Below are positions 9,721 to 21,099 of a stretch of 64,000 bases of DNA, piece by piece (positions within the stretch are counted from its first letter, which is position 1; the number at the start of each line of letters is the position of its first letter). The translations under genes were made by a program, and so were the position numbers. The notes beneath the pieces are model-generated. The model was not told where the DNA came from. It made no database searches and was given only the letters and a program-made list of their open reading frames with translations. This stretch comes from Nymphaea colorata (taxonomy: Eukaryota > Streptophyta > Magnoliopsida > Nymphaeales > Nymphaeaceae): NCBI RefSeq assembly GCF_008831285.2, contig NC_045145.1:1426001-1490000 (forward strand), in the 5' to 3' direction.

Positions 9721-10424
9721 CAGTAAAATATTATAATAATAAATTAATAATAATAATAAATACCTTCACTGCACTGTAATTTTTTGAGATGTATTGCACC
9801 GGCACCTGCATCCTCACCCGCACCGGCACCCACACCCGGTGAAACGGTGACATAGGTCCTTACCACCCCCCCTTTCTTGTTGTTTTGAGCCTATCCCCAT
9901 GTCCCAGTCTTTCTTTATTTTATCAAGCCTTTCATTGATTTCCTTGATTTTGTTACCAACGAAAAGAAACATCTTCGTAATGGGAAGAGAGCGCTGTGGT
10001 CAAAGACCGCTTCCATACCAGATCCCTCTTGCTGGCCTCAATTTTGCTTTGATATCCTTTGATGATGTCCTCGGCATCATAAAGAACATCGTTGAGCTCA
10101 AACTCTAGTTCTCTGTTGCACTCCTTGCTGAAAAAGCACTCGATCAGCATCTTTGATGGCCTTTTGGACGATTTTCAGGATCCTTTGGAGCTTCTTCAGA
10201 TCTTCTTTGGCATTCAAGATGTAGTCTTTTGTCTCTTTCAACAAATTGGTTGCAGCAGAAATGGCTGTTTGCACAAGAGCATCTATTACTGCCCCACTCC
10301 TGCAACCCCACTCCCAGTTTCTCAGTAGATTGAAGGGCAGAGGAAGAGAAGCAATTTTCAGAAGGATGCAAAGAAAATAGGCAAAAAACTGCACATAAAA
10401 TTCAAATTGAGCAGGTGGGTCCAT

Positions 10425-11059
10425 TTGATCACCACCACCACCACATTATCCTCTTGCGAGTGGTAGAGAGCTAAAGTAATCAAGTTACGGAAGAAATTCG
10501 GCCCTAGATGGCTCAAGAAATTCCGCCCTCAATTCTGTCAGTTGTTACTCATTGGCTTCAGTCCTTTCACGCTGTTTCGTCAATTCCTTACACTGTATTC
10601 TTTGTCTCTTCCAGACTAGCTACGTTCATATTGCTGCTTCTTTTCTCTCTCCCATTCATTATATTTTCTTCATTCACTTTAACTTTAGTTCCCATCAATC
10701 GTGGCGTGATCTGTTATAATTCTAGAATACATGAGAAAAATACATCGGCACATTTTATATAGGTTGTGTTAAAGAAGAAATTCAATTTCTTAATTTACTT
10801 GCTCCTAAATAAATCTGGTAGAAAAATCTCCAAAGCCAAGCCTTCTACAGCCCCTAGAGTTCCCCCTTTCGGACTTGTCAAATTTAATGTTAATCTTTTA
10901 TGTCATTGATTTTATTATGAAAAAATAATTTACATATATGATCTGCAATCCAAATTTATTTAGCATAAAGTTCATACTGGACTCGGTTGCAAAAATACAT
11001 ATTGAATCCAACAGCCATATCTTAACCTTTCTCATAATATTAAGATTCACATAAAGTAA

Positions 11060-11104
<45 letters not shown>

Positions 11105-11507
11105 ACCAGAGGCTGATGGTTGAACCAAGTGGACAATTATATACATCTAAACGCAATGTTCAAAACAAGTTTTTTCTCCAACAATCTAACCTTTTTGATA
11201 TTATCTTAAGAGTATTTCAGTAGTTAATAGTTGACATCCTAAGTCTGAAGCCTTTGTAGCCCATCCCTAATGTCATTAATACACACACACACACACCATA
11301 CCACTTGGCTAAGGGATAAAGCCATACCTCTCAAATTTGTATTAAAAGATATTTTAAATAAATTGTGAACCTCCTAATATGTATATAATTAATACTAAGT
11401 TTATAAAAATCATGTTTCGGTTCAAGTTATTTTCATGAAAAAATTGTTCTTTTCTACAATGTTCAAAATTTTGATGTTACATTATTATCATTCAAAATAT
11501 GATTAAC

Positions 11508-11584
<77 letters not shown>

Positions 11585-11870
11585 ATGTCTGTGTGCGTGT
11601 GTGTGTGTTTGTTTCTTACCAAATTTAAAATCATGTCTACAAGTTTAGATTGCAGAGAAAACTGGTTTTACGGCCTCCAGCAGAATAGAAATTGATCATT
11701 TTCATGACGGTGGTTGGGAGAACAACACTGATAAAAAAGTGATAAGGCACTTTTGTCATCTATTATTAGTTCATATATATATATATATTGCACAAAGACA
11801 CAGCCATCCACCTAGGGGCCCACATTCTTGTTTTTTAAATAAAAAGAGAAACACTTGATGCATGCTGGAC
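10425..11870. other. Gene-free AT-rich intergenic DNA with microsatellites
   Basis: No gene recognised. Contains (GA)n at 11062-11105, (AC)n about 11279-11296, a compound (AT)n-(GT)n tract at 11511-11582 followed by decaying GT units to about 11610, and (TA)n near 11775-11789. Sequence upstream of NLR-A (10425-10520) would hold its promoter but no clear elements were seen. Specific to copy A: NLR-B lacks this DNA. Confidence 0.7.
11511..11610. repeat. Compound microsatellite (AT)20(GT)16
   Basis: Uninterrupted AT repeats from 11511 to 11550 switch to GT repeats to about 11582, then decay to GTGCATGTCT-like units. A likely length-polymorphic marker and a typical site of sequencing slippage. 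Confidence 0.95.
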
Positions 11871-11871
11871 T

Positions 11872-12221
11872 AGGCCTGGGCATCTGGCTATGCCAGCCCA
11901 CCCCGACAATTTTGTGCTGTTAACTACCCGGGCTTGGACCCGGCCAGCCCGCTACCCGGCCCAACTATTAACGGGTCAGGCTGGACCTGGTACCAGGCCA
12001 TGATAAGAATGCATGAGGCCTGGTCCATTTTTGCAGCCTCCGTGGCATCGCTTCTGCCAGACTGCCACTTCCTCCACTGCTTCACACTCCGATTGGACCG
12101 GCCAAACCCAACATGGTCTTCAACCACCATCCTGCCTTCCCCATCTTATGAATGTCACCTGATTCAGCCCAACGGAGAACAATCATTCATGTCGGATTCA
12201 TTCCAATGGAGAACAACCATC

Positions 12222-12256
<35 letters not shown>

Positions 12257-12645
12257 AGACTGGTGACAATTGAATCGATGAGTCCTCAAGCCGAGCAGTA
12301 GTAAGGCGGTGACAAATGGTTTGGATTTGGAACAAGAGGCAACGAATTGGTGATGGCATGGTAGGCACGGCCGCGCGAGCCGGGAGGTGTGGTGATGGCA
12401 ATGCAGCCTGGTGAATGCCGACGGCGAAGGAAGAAAACGAAGACTTAAGCAAACTTTCAATTTTTGAAACTTTGAAACCTTTACAAAGGAAACAGACTTC
12501 AAAATGTATTTAAAAATTTCAAATGAAAAAGTTGTTGGGCTAACGGGCCGCGGCAGGCTGCATGGAATGTCCGATACCCGGCCCGCAAAGTTACCGGGCC
12601 AGGCTGGGTCTGATCATGCAGACCCATGCCTATGCTCGACTCCCT
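11872..12645. mobile_element. Putative small DNA transposon with GGCCTGGGCA / CCCATGCC ends
   Basis: GC-rich blocks with CCCGGCC/GGGCCGG words lie at both ends (11872-12000 and 12535-12645) in opposite orientation and enclose a dissimilar middle that includes a (GA)n run at 12229-12254. The ends GGCCTGGGCATC and, reversed, AGGCATGGGTCTG are similar but imperfect. No transposase. Present only in copy A. Element class and exact ends are uncertain. Confidence 0.45.
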
Positions 12646-12957
12646 CAATGGTGGCAATGACTCCTCTTTATCTGGTCAGGTTTAACATTAATACATACCT
12701 TACTATTAGTTTTAGACCACTACTGATGATGGGAGGGGCGTCTTCTCGTAATTGCCAAGATTAGATAGGGTGCTTTCTTTATTATTTACGCATGCATACT
12801 AAGATTTTTTTGATAGTTTCAAAAGCATTTCAAACTCTTGAAATTAAAGGCTTTGGAGACTTTGCTTAGACTAATTATTTATGAGCTTAAGTTTCTCTCT
12901 GACCTATGACAAATGTAATGAAGTTGTTATAATATTTAAATTATTTTCCAAACTCGT

Positions 12958-13470
12958 TAATCCTAGTTTCCATCCAAGAAAGAGAATTTAAAAACTCAAA
13001 ATCTCTCTTTTAATCTTTCTATTTCTCTCTCCTATTTCTCTTTCTCTCTCTGATTTCTCTCAATTTTAAATCTCTCTCTCTCTCAAATTTCTCTTCTCTA
13101 TCTCTCTCTTCAGTTCTTTCTCTCCCTATTTTAAAATCTCTTTCTTTCTCTCTCTTTATTTTACCTCTCTTTTATCTTTTATCTTTTTTCTTTTTTAAAC
13201 TCCCCCTCTCTTTCTCTCTCTCTCCACCCCTTTTAAACAAATGGGTAGGACAATGGTTGGGTTAGGCAGTGTGTTACAGCCATGTCTTCAGTTTGATTCT
13301 TGGAGGGTTCTATCCTAATGGTATTGAGGAACAATGTTTATTTTGAGATTAGGGGTGCCATTAGGAGGTCAACTGGACTGGTTCTTGTCTCCTCCCCCAC
13401 CCACCTTTTCTCCCTCCTTCTAGATTTCTCACCCTTTTACTCCCTCTCTCTCTCTCTCTCTCTCTATTTA
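12958..13470. repeat. CT-rich low-complexity region (start of composite repeat, copy 1)
   Basis: Dense TCTCTC/TTTCTC runs (12990-13230, 13437-13466). The surrounding single-copy words are repeated at 27462-28000, so this is one copy of a diverged composite repeat about 2 kb long. Open frames here are composition artefacts. Confidence 0.8.
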
Positions 13471-14439
13471 TATATTAAAATAAAAAAAGCTCCCATTTTG
13501 CTTGGCCCAAATCATTCGACTTCACCAAGGCCAATATAGGTGCAATACCCATGATCCTTATCATTGGGACTACACTTGGATGGCATACAACTCATTTTTG
13601 AAAACCTTTTTTTTTTTAATATGCATGTGGTGGTATGAATGACTTATCTAATTTTCTTTCAAGCATAGAGATTTCTTTCTCTTTTCATTTAACTTTCATA
13701 TTCACCATGCATTCATAAGATTCACGGATACACACAACCACTCCTTTAGGAAACCTAAGCAAAACATGATTGAGCCTTAATAATATGGTAATAGAGTTAG
13801 GCTAAAACTTGAGATTAACTTGTGTTTCAAAAGGTATCTATTAACTTTCTTTACTTTACAAATGATCATTTCATTAAAGCATTCTTATAAACTTTTATCA
13901 AATCTCTTCTTTCAAAAATTGAGCTAATTTTTTTTACTTTAAATGATTATTACAAATCAAATGATTCATTAGTTAAGATTATTTCTTCTAAAACATATCT
14001 CTTACCATTTTATCAAACAAAAATTATCGAACTTTCATTTCCAATGCCAATGAACAATTTTCTTATTTTAAGGATTGACTCTTACATCTTTTTTTGCTTT
14101 ATAAAATTTTAAATTTCTAAAACACTTTAACATCTTTACCATCCACCACATTGCATTTAAGTTGATGAAATGCACCAAGAATGAAGAATGCCACAGAAAA
14201 ACTAATGGCTGGTGGACCCCATTTCTAATTTGCAAAACAAATTCTCACTGGTGAACCAAAAGAAATTTTTAGATGCAAACAATATGGCTCCGGTGGTGAG
14301 AAATTTCTTCTCACAAACAAGCTTGAAAGGTCTATAAATGGAACACATATGATATTGATTCTTAATTCTATATCATTATGGATATAAAAGTCTTGACCTA
14401 TATCATTATGCAATGTGATCTATAAACTAGTTGTACTTC
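13471..14439. other. Composite-repeat interior, no gene
   Basis: AT-rich DNA that aligns piecewise with 28010-28780. About 280 bp (13820-14100) is extra relative to that second copy. No coding signal recognised. Confidence 0.55.
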
Positions 14440-15050
14440 TGATCTTCCCAATAGATTTATTCACCATCCATGCATCTTGCTCTTGAAGTGGTCAACAGCT
14501 TGGATAAGGGCATATTGAACAATTTTTTCTTCTCAAATTAGATGTTTCAAAAGCTTATGACAAAGTGAGATTGTCTTTCTGCACTTTGGGCTTTCTTATT
14601 TGGGATTTTGTGAGGATTGGATGAGGAAAAATATGACTTGTGTTTCTACTGCTTTCTTTGTTGTTGCCTTTAAGAAGGGAGGGAACCACTTTTTGTAGCC
14701 AGAGAGTTCGATGACAAGGGGACCCTCTCTCTCCTCTTCTCAAATTAGATGTTTCAAAAGCTCATTTCTCATGAATATGGAAAATCTAGCGGTGTTTTGG
14801 TAACAGTAAGAAGGTGAAAATTTGGTATGAGTATTGGAGATAGGGGATTCAGAACAACTACTCAAGCAAGATGATCTTATGAAATTACACAGTCACATGC
14901 AAGCTACAGCGGAGGCATTCTTAACCACAAGTAAGAATTTCTTGCTAGAGATATATTTTCTATGTCAGTCTAGTTTCTTATTATTTCTTCTTCTCTTATT
15001 GATTGTGATGATGTTCTGACATGAGGTACTCATAATTTCATTAACTTGAG
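14440..15050 (+). mobile_element. LINE reverse-transcriptase remnant, copy 1
   Basis: Plus-strand fragments read FLHFGLSYLGFCEDWMRKN then TCVSTASFVVAFKKGGNHF and, out of frame, GDPLSP-like RGPSLSS. This matches the RT segment after the FSKAYDKV motif in plant L1-type LINEs; here the motif survives as FKSLxQSE with a frameshift. The following LISHEYGK stretch (14755-14850) recurs at 25960-26090 and 29700-29825. No endonuclease or full RT remains. Confidence 0.6.
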
Positions 15051-15084
15051 TTGAAATGGATATGAAATAAAAAACAGTAGACCG

Positions 15085-15345
15085 TGAGATCCAGGGGTGA
15101 AGCCAGCAATTTTTTTTAGGAAGGTCTGAACAGTATTTGCAAAAACTATACAATGGCCATGTTCAGGCAGAGAGAGCTAAAGCATAGCCATCTAGGGTGT
15201 CCATGGGCAGGGGGTCAAAGCAAATCCAAAAACATAGCCGGTACAATATTTTTCAAAATTAATTTTTTTTTTAAATGTAGGTATCATTTTTTTTTTCTAA
15301 AACATGAGGGGGGAGGGGCCATGGCTCCTGCCAGTTCCCCCTCCT
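15085..15345. mobile_element. MITE-like element with GAAGCCAGCAATTTT / GGCCATGGCTCC ends
   Basis: Starts GGGGTGAAGCCAGCAATTT and ends in GAGGGGCCATGGCTCCTG, a pair of partly complementary ends with a poly-T/poly-A interior. A similar sequence is at 29880-30050. No coding capacity. Class uncertain (hAT-like MITEs often have GGCGGAGCCA ends). Confidence 0.4.
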
Positions 15346-16594
15346 TCTGCCCCAGCCTTGATCCTTACAGTAAAATTATTGGGCAAATGATACTATCATG
15401 GGTGTCTTTGGTGCATTGATGTATAACCAGGATTGGCTTTCTAGTAATGGGCCATACTTGTGTTCATATATCCAGAATTTGGAATTTAAGGCGATGGCAC
15501 AAACATTCACTAATCTTGATTAAATTGTGATCAACAGTCGATAATTAAATAGAAAAAAGCCTAGTTATAGAAACTCTCGGCTGTCTAGTTACGAATCAAT
15601 AATTTCACATGGGCTATGCTCACCATTTTTATAATTGCACAGAAAGAAGTGGATCAATGGCAAAAACTTTCGAAAATTTTAACTTTGCATATTTGTTCTT
15701 CACCATGAAAGGCTTCAAAACCACTTGTCCAGTTGCTTTAGTGTTGCGTGTAGAAAAGCAAGAAAGAAAGAAAAAAAAAAATTGGCCCACAAATTTTAAT
15801 AGATTTAATTTTGGGCCATTGACATTTCCACGATTGCAAAATGCCAACCATGAAAATCAAATCTACATTAGTAAATTTTTCAAACAAACAAAGCCACTTA
15901 TCATGCATATCTAACTTTAGTTTTCTTTTGATTTGGAAACATGGTGCCTACCAAGATAATATTTTCCACATAACACTTGCTTTTTCATTCATAATAATAT
16001 GGGGAAAATGGAAAAGCGAGTTGCAAACAACGTTGGCATTGAGAAAAAAAGGAAGAAGTGAGAGAAATGTTTAAAAATGGAAATAAATCGGCTTGTTGTT
16101 CACTCTACGAAAATGGAAAGAGAAGGAAGACGAAGGTAGTGCTCTACAGGCTGGCAAGGTCCATCATTGGTGTTAAATAAATCCGGAAAAATTCCCAATC
16201 CACAAACTTCTACATCACCTACACTTCCTCTTTCTCACATTTGTTGGATTTCTCATTGTATTATGTAAAAGTTTGGATGCATGATTTTTTTTCCAAATAC
16301 CAAATTTTATTTATCCCATCCAAGTTGCATGATCTGACCATTGACTAGAAGTACAACTTGTTCGTCCCACAAGGGAATGCCATTGACCTTGCCAAACTTA
16401 AGGCTGGCCATCCCTATTATGAAGAGACAAAGCTGATGATGTCCAGGACTCATACTAATCCAGTTGAGCTGTTTTATTCCAACGAACTCTGTTTGACAGA
16501 ACTATGAGCTCAGAATGGGATGTGAAAGGTCTCTCTAACGCCTACATACCAACCAGGATCGCCCATTTCCTAGTAATGATAGAGGCCTTTAAAA
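15346..16594. other. Gene-free stretch
   Basis: No gene, repeat array or RNA gene recognised. Short open frames (for example 15609-15914) lack any family resemblance. The segment from 16330 to 16560 has higher coding-like composition but reads through stops in every frame; it may be decayed retrotransposon DNA upstream of the copia fragment. Confidence 0.5.
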
Positions 16595-18330
16595 CACTAT
16601 TTTGGAGGAAGACGAACCACCTACCAACGTCAAACCTCAACCAGGCGTAAGATGTTCCTCTAGAGTGACTCAGCCTCCATCCAAGTTAAGTGATTACTAT
16701 ACTTATCTGCTGGAAGTCTTCATTTCTAGACAATTATCTCTTTTTGAAGCTCTCTCACATAATTACAAGTCATTCATCTTTGTTATTTATGGCCATCAAT
16801 AGCCAAGAAACTTTAATGAAGCTAGTGCAGTCTTATGGTGGAGGGCAGCCATGGAAGAAGAAAGCAAGGTGCTTGAAAAGAACTATACTTGGGATCTTGT
16901 TCCTCTACCAGATGAAAATAAACTGGTAGGTTGTAAATGGATCTACAAAATAAAGTTCAAGAGCAATGGAGAAGTGGAGCGATATAAGGCTTGCCTCGTT
17001 GCAAAGGGCTTCACAGAGACAGAAGGAATCGATTACAATGAAACCTTTGCTCTGGTAGCAAAAATGAACACGGTTAGAGCTCTTCTTGCAGTTGCATCTA
17101 CAAAAAGGTGGAATCTTCTCTAACTTGATGTAAAAAATGCATTTCTCCATGGTGAATTTGAAGAAGAGGTTTACATGGAAGTACTGCAAGGAGTTAACGG
17201 CCAATCTGGACATTGCAAACTAAGGAAAGCTCTTTATGGATTGAAGCAATCACCTCGTGCCTGGTTTGCTCGTCTAGAGACAGCATCAACAAGTTCGGAT
17301 TTCAGAAAAGCTCTACCGATTACACCATGTTCACATTCACCAAAAAATCCAAGGTAACCATCTTGCTTGTGTACGGGGATGATATCATACTTACTGGAGA
17401 TGACTTTGAGATCATGCAGGCTATAAAAAAACATTTAAATAGCGAGTTTGAAATCAAAGATCATGGACTGTTGCGATACTTCCTTGGAATAGAAGTGGCT
17501 CACTTTGACAAAGGAGTATTTATATGTCAACGCAAATACATGATTGATCGCTTGAAAGATACTGGATATCTAGGCAACAAACCCGCAAAACACCCCATGA
17601 AATGAACTGCAAGCTAAGGAAAGAAGATGGCGATATTTTTGAAAAAAAATAATGTTTCCAAAAACTAGTTGGAACACTTATATATTTGATAGTTATGCAG
17701 CCTGAATTATGTACGCTGTAAGTGTCATTAGCCAATCCAAAAACCAGCCGAGATCCCATTATGTTGAAGCAGCACACCGGATTTTGAGGTACATAAAGGG
17801 GGCACCGGGAAAGGGAATCCTAATGAGACGCGACCAATCTCCTCACGTTACTGGCTATTGTGATGCAGACTGGGCTGGGGACTCAAATGACAACCGGTCA
17901 ACATCAGGTTGGTGCACGTTTGTTGGAAGAAATTTGATCACTTGGCGAAGTAAAAAACAAGCCATAGTAGCCCGATCCAGTGCAGAGGCTGAATACCAAG
18001 CCATGGCCATATGTACGTGAATTGATTTGGTTTAAATCCCTCCTTAAGGATATGAGGGTCGAAACTCACTCCCCAATGGAACTTAAGTGTGACAACATGG
18101 TGCTATTCATATTGGTGCGAATCCCAAATTTCATGAACGAACAAAACATGTCGAAGTCGACTGTCATTTCGTTCGAGAAAAAATTCAAGATGCATCATTG
18201 CAACTTCTCATGTTAGAAGCGAAAACCAGCTCACCGACATCTTGACAAAAAGTCTTGGGAAAGAAAGACAAAGGATTATTATGGACAAGTTGGGGCAGAC
18301 TGATGTCTGCCTACCAACTTGAGGGGGAGT
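16595..18330 (+). mobile_element. Ty1/copia pol fragment (RT-RNase H), 5'-truncated, copy A
   Basis: Reading order on the plus strand: integrase-RT linker (RCSSRVTQPPSKL), RT (CKWIYKIKF, LVAKGFTETEGIDY, DVKNAFLHGEF, YGLKQSPRAWF, catalytic VYGDDIILTGDD), then RNase H ([44 protein letters not shown]). A polypurine tract GAGGGGGAG at 18321-18329 precedes TGTTAG at 18332, the start of an LTR. Gag, protease and integrase core are absent. Inactivating changes: TAA before DVKNAF, a missing base after the RAWF block (near 17284), stops at 17603 and 17706, and a frameshift near 18102. An old, dead copy shared by the duplicated blocks. Confidence 0.9.
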
Positions 18331-18331
18331 T

Positions 18332-18727
18332 TGTTAGCACATTTGGAAGGAAGCTCTGTCACCGTCTCCTCCTTGGAAAGGAATCCTCAGCAGCTAATGT
18401 TCATCTCCTTCTTGGAAAGACATCCTCACCAGCTAACGGTTGATCATATCTTTGGAAGAGGAGCAACAGAATGAGAATCTCATCAATATCATCTTACCAA
18501 ACTCGTCTTACATCTTTAACCTGTTGCCTTTTTTCTCTGTAACTCCCTGATTTCCAGAGATCTTAAACCGTTGGGATATGTAAGGGAAGAAGGGGCTGTA
18601 ACTCTTTATAAGGAGATCATTCGAACGACTTTGGTAAGAAAAAATAAGAGAGACAAAAAATAGAGCTTTCTCCATTTTCGTGGATGTAGGCTATTAACGC
18701 CGAACCACATTAAATTTGTGCTGTCCC
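18332..18727 (+). mobile_element. 3' LTR of the copia element, truncated, copy A
   Basis: Begins TGTTAGCAC directly after the polypurine tract. Contains a CTTTATAAGGAG TATA-like box near 18602 and the GAACCACATTAAATTTGTG stretch typical of copia LTR R/U5. A full LTR beginning TGTTAG should end CTAACA; instead it stops near TGCTGTCC where ARM-gene sequence begins. So the LTR is cut. Confidence 0.75.
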
Positions 18728-19601
<874 letters not shown>

Positions 19602-20239
19602 GGTACTGCTGTTGCAGACGGTGACCGTTGCCCCCTGATGCCTCCCCTCACTTGATCATCACTCTCCTCTCCCTTCCTCTCTCTCTCTCTATCTTATCTG
19701 ACTTCTTGCCTTGCGTCGGTCCCAAGTCCCAACAACTAGTCCTTTCTGAGACAGAGAAAAGAGAAAGGGAGGATGGGACTGAATGGTCCAAGACTGAGAA
19801 GAGTGAGGTTGGTATTTCCTTCATCTACCTCCCCCACGCCTCCACTGACTCCTCCATCATGGGCTTTTGATTATTGGAACAGCCTTTTGATTATCTGATC
19901 AACACCTTGAGAGAGCAAATATTACAAAAGTTTGCTCCTATTCTTAGAGAGAGAGAGAGAAATATTATTACAAAAATTTTGTCATATAGAGGGAAAAAGA
20001 GTTAGAGAGAGAAAGGGGGCCTAAGATATCACCACATTAGTAGGTTCAAGAACACAACTCTCAACCACATTAGTAGTTTGAGAGAGAATTTGTAGTTTGA
20101 TTTATCTTTCCCAAAGTATCCGAGCGCATGAATATCATATGCTCAAGGAATTTCTAGTAGAAACTTTTGGTTATTGATATATAGCAGAGAAGTTAAAGAT
20201 GTTAACTCAGACCTTTTTTGGTTTTGCAACCATGGTAGC
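19602..20239. other. Upstream region of ARM fragment: CT/GA-rich leader, then AT-rich DNA
   Basis: CTCTCC-rich sequence at 19640-19700 looks like a plant 5' UTR of the ARM fragment. GAGAGA runs occur at 19946-19960 and 20003-20012. No further gene seen. Confidence 0.5.
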
Positions 20240-20645
20240 TCATTTGATGTTAAAATCCACTTTTTTTTCTAAAGTTGTTTGAACTAAAGGGTTGATTGAC
20301 AGCAGACCAGCAAGGGCAAGAAACCCTCCCTTTGTATATAAAGCACTTATGAACAGTTTACTTCTTACATGAATCTGATTTGGCCATTTTATAAGAGAGA
20401 AAACTTTCATACAAATTATCATATCTTGATTTATAGGATCAGATATGGAATTATTTCAATACAACAGATTTTCATGACAATTTTCTTGGCTCCTGTATTC
20501 GATCGAATCATTGACAGAATCTCCTTCCTCATTTGGATCTACATCCGAGCATCTTGCTTTATCATATTACAAACAGTTGACATCCCTTTCAAATGTGTTC
20601 CCAACATTTCCCCAAGCCCAAGTCGCACTAGTGCTGGCATGGGTT
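20240..20645 (-). pseudogene. Unrecognised coding-like fragment, copy A
   Basis: The partner at 50251-50448 has a 65-codon frame starting MLEPMPALVRLGIGEML and containing TVCNMIKQECSDVVQNLEG. Here that frame is broken near 20525-20545 by local base changes. A following segment (20240-20370, minus) reads FISALYTKGGFLALAGLL. The protein is not recognised; an exon of a degraded gene is the best guess. Confidence 0.35.
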
Positions 20646-20981
20646 CAAGCATAGGTTTGGGTACCTGGGTAGGGAGGACACAACAATTTGAAAAAAATGA
20701 TAATTGTGTTATTAATTTGCTAGTTTTTAATGTTTAAGATTTGTTGTTTTGCTTTTGTTTTGTGGGGTTGTAGCTGGAAGCCCCTCCCTCTTTCCTCCTG
20801 CCCCACAGTTTGGGGCTTCTTTGTGACTTAAGTTCAAAGCAAGACACCCATCAACTAAGCAACACACACCCACCATTTGTAGTTCAAGTGAATAGCACTC
20901 ATGAGAATTGAGTTGACAATCGGCCCTTTGCTATACTGCCAGTCGGACCAGCTATGCTACCTATAAGAGCCCATTCACTAT

Positions 20982-21021
20982 ACACACACATATATATATA
21001 TATATATATACATACATATAT
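20982..21021. repeat. (TA)n microsatellite with CATA flank
   Basis: TATATA run following ACACACAC; length differs between the copies (50782-50816 and 55416-55450). Confidence 0.9.
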
Positions 21022-21099
21022 AGTATTTGATTGGCAATAAGTTGTCTGTCATCTTATATATTTTACAGGGAACTTGCCACAATTAGTTTGTTGCTTTTA

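Larger units (their letters stand above)
8963..9854. mobile_element. Non-autonomous DNA transposon carrying host gene fragments (Pack-MULE-like), copy A
   Basis: The element begins TATGTCACC and ends GGTGACATA, a 9-bp perfect terminal inverted repeat, and is flanked by GGTCCTTACC at 8953-8962 and 9855-9864. NLR-1 and NLR-C hold the uninterrupted site with a single GGTCCTTACC. Because the site and ends can be read with a 10-bp or an 8-bp target duplication, Mutator-like (9-11 bp) and hAT (8 bp) origins both remain possible. The left end contains a hairpin with 10-bp arms (8966-8975 and 8984-8993). Inside are part of a seven-transmembrane-receptor gene and a second, unrecognised 5'-exon-like stretch. 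No transposase is present. The insertion separates CC from NB-ARC in NLR-A and predates the segmental duplication, as NLR-B has it too. Confidence 0.75.
6170..10217. repeat. Direct segmental duplication, part 1, copy A (partner 37611-41655)
   Basis: Base 6170 aligns with 37611 and base 10217 with 41655 in the same orientation (4048 versus 4045 bp), at about 98-99% identity by eye. The block spans most of NLR-A including its transposon insertion. Part 2 resumes at 12667 after copy-specific DNA. Confidence 0.9.
6170..10424 (-). pseudogene. NLR-A: CC-NB-ARC-LRR with the best-preserved NB-ARC, interrupted by a transposon
   Basis: Transcribed leftwards. The CC part (10424-9953) has its expected ATG position reading AGT, so the frame extends to an ATG at 10424 through a hydrophobic stretch that is probably 5' UTR; a frameshift near 10105 splits the CC. 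An 892-bp transposon (8963-9854) separates CC from NB-ARC. The NB-ARC is one 440-codon frame (8983-7661) that opens with TTG, not ATG: P-loop GKGGIGKMT at residues 66-74, repeated at 90-98 by a 72-bp duplication, kinase-2 LLVLEDVWE 166-174, RNBS-B ILITSRK 195-201, GLPL 260-263, RNBS-D CFVYCCTYPKDYE 327-339, LHD 388-390. The P-loop Thr is Met. The LRR is interrupted at 7655-7022, continues 7018-6170 with 20-21-residue units, and is cut at 6170. Clearly a pseudogene as a whole; a truncated NB-ARC product cannot be excluded. Confidence 0.88.

Noticed and set aside
9204-9779. 191-codon plus-strand frame (and 40641-41216)
   Set aside because: It lies entirely within the transposon, antisense to the captured exon, and its sequence is basic, low-complexity and unlike any family. 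A shadow frame.
9953-10150. Small intron explaining the CC frame change
   Set aside because: Only about 15-20 bp separate the two frames, far below workable plant intron size, and no GT-AG pair spans it convincingly.
12164-12502. Minus-strand frames over the (GA)n run
   Set aside because: Their Ser-Leu runs come from the microsatellite.
15629-15847. Poly-Phe/Cys frame near 15700 and its block B partner
   Set aside because: Driven by a poly-A/T run, no family resemblance, no supporting signals.
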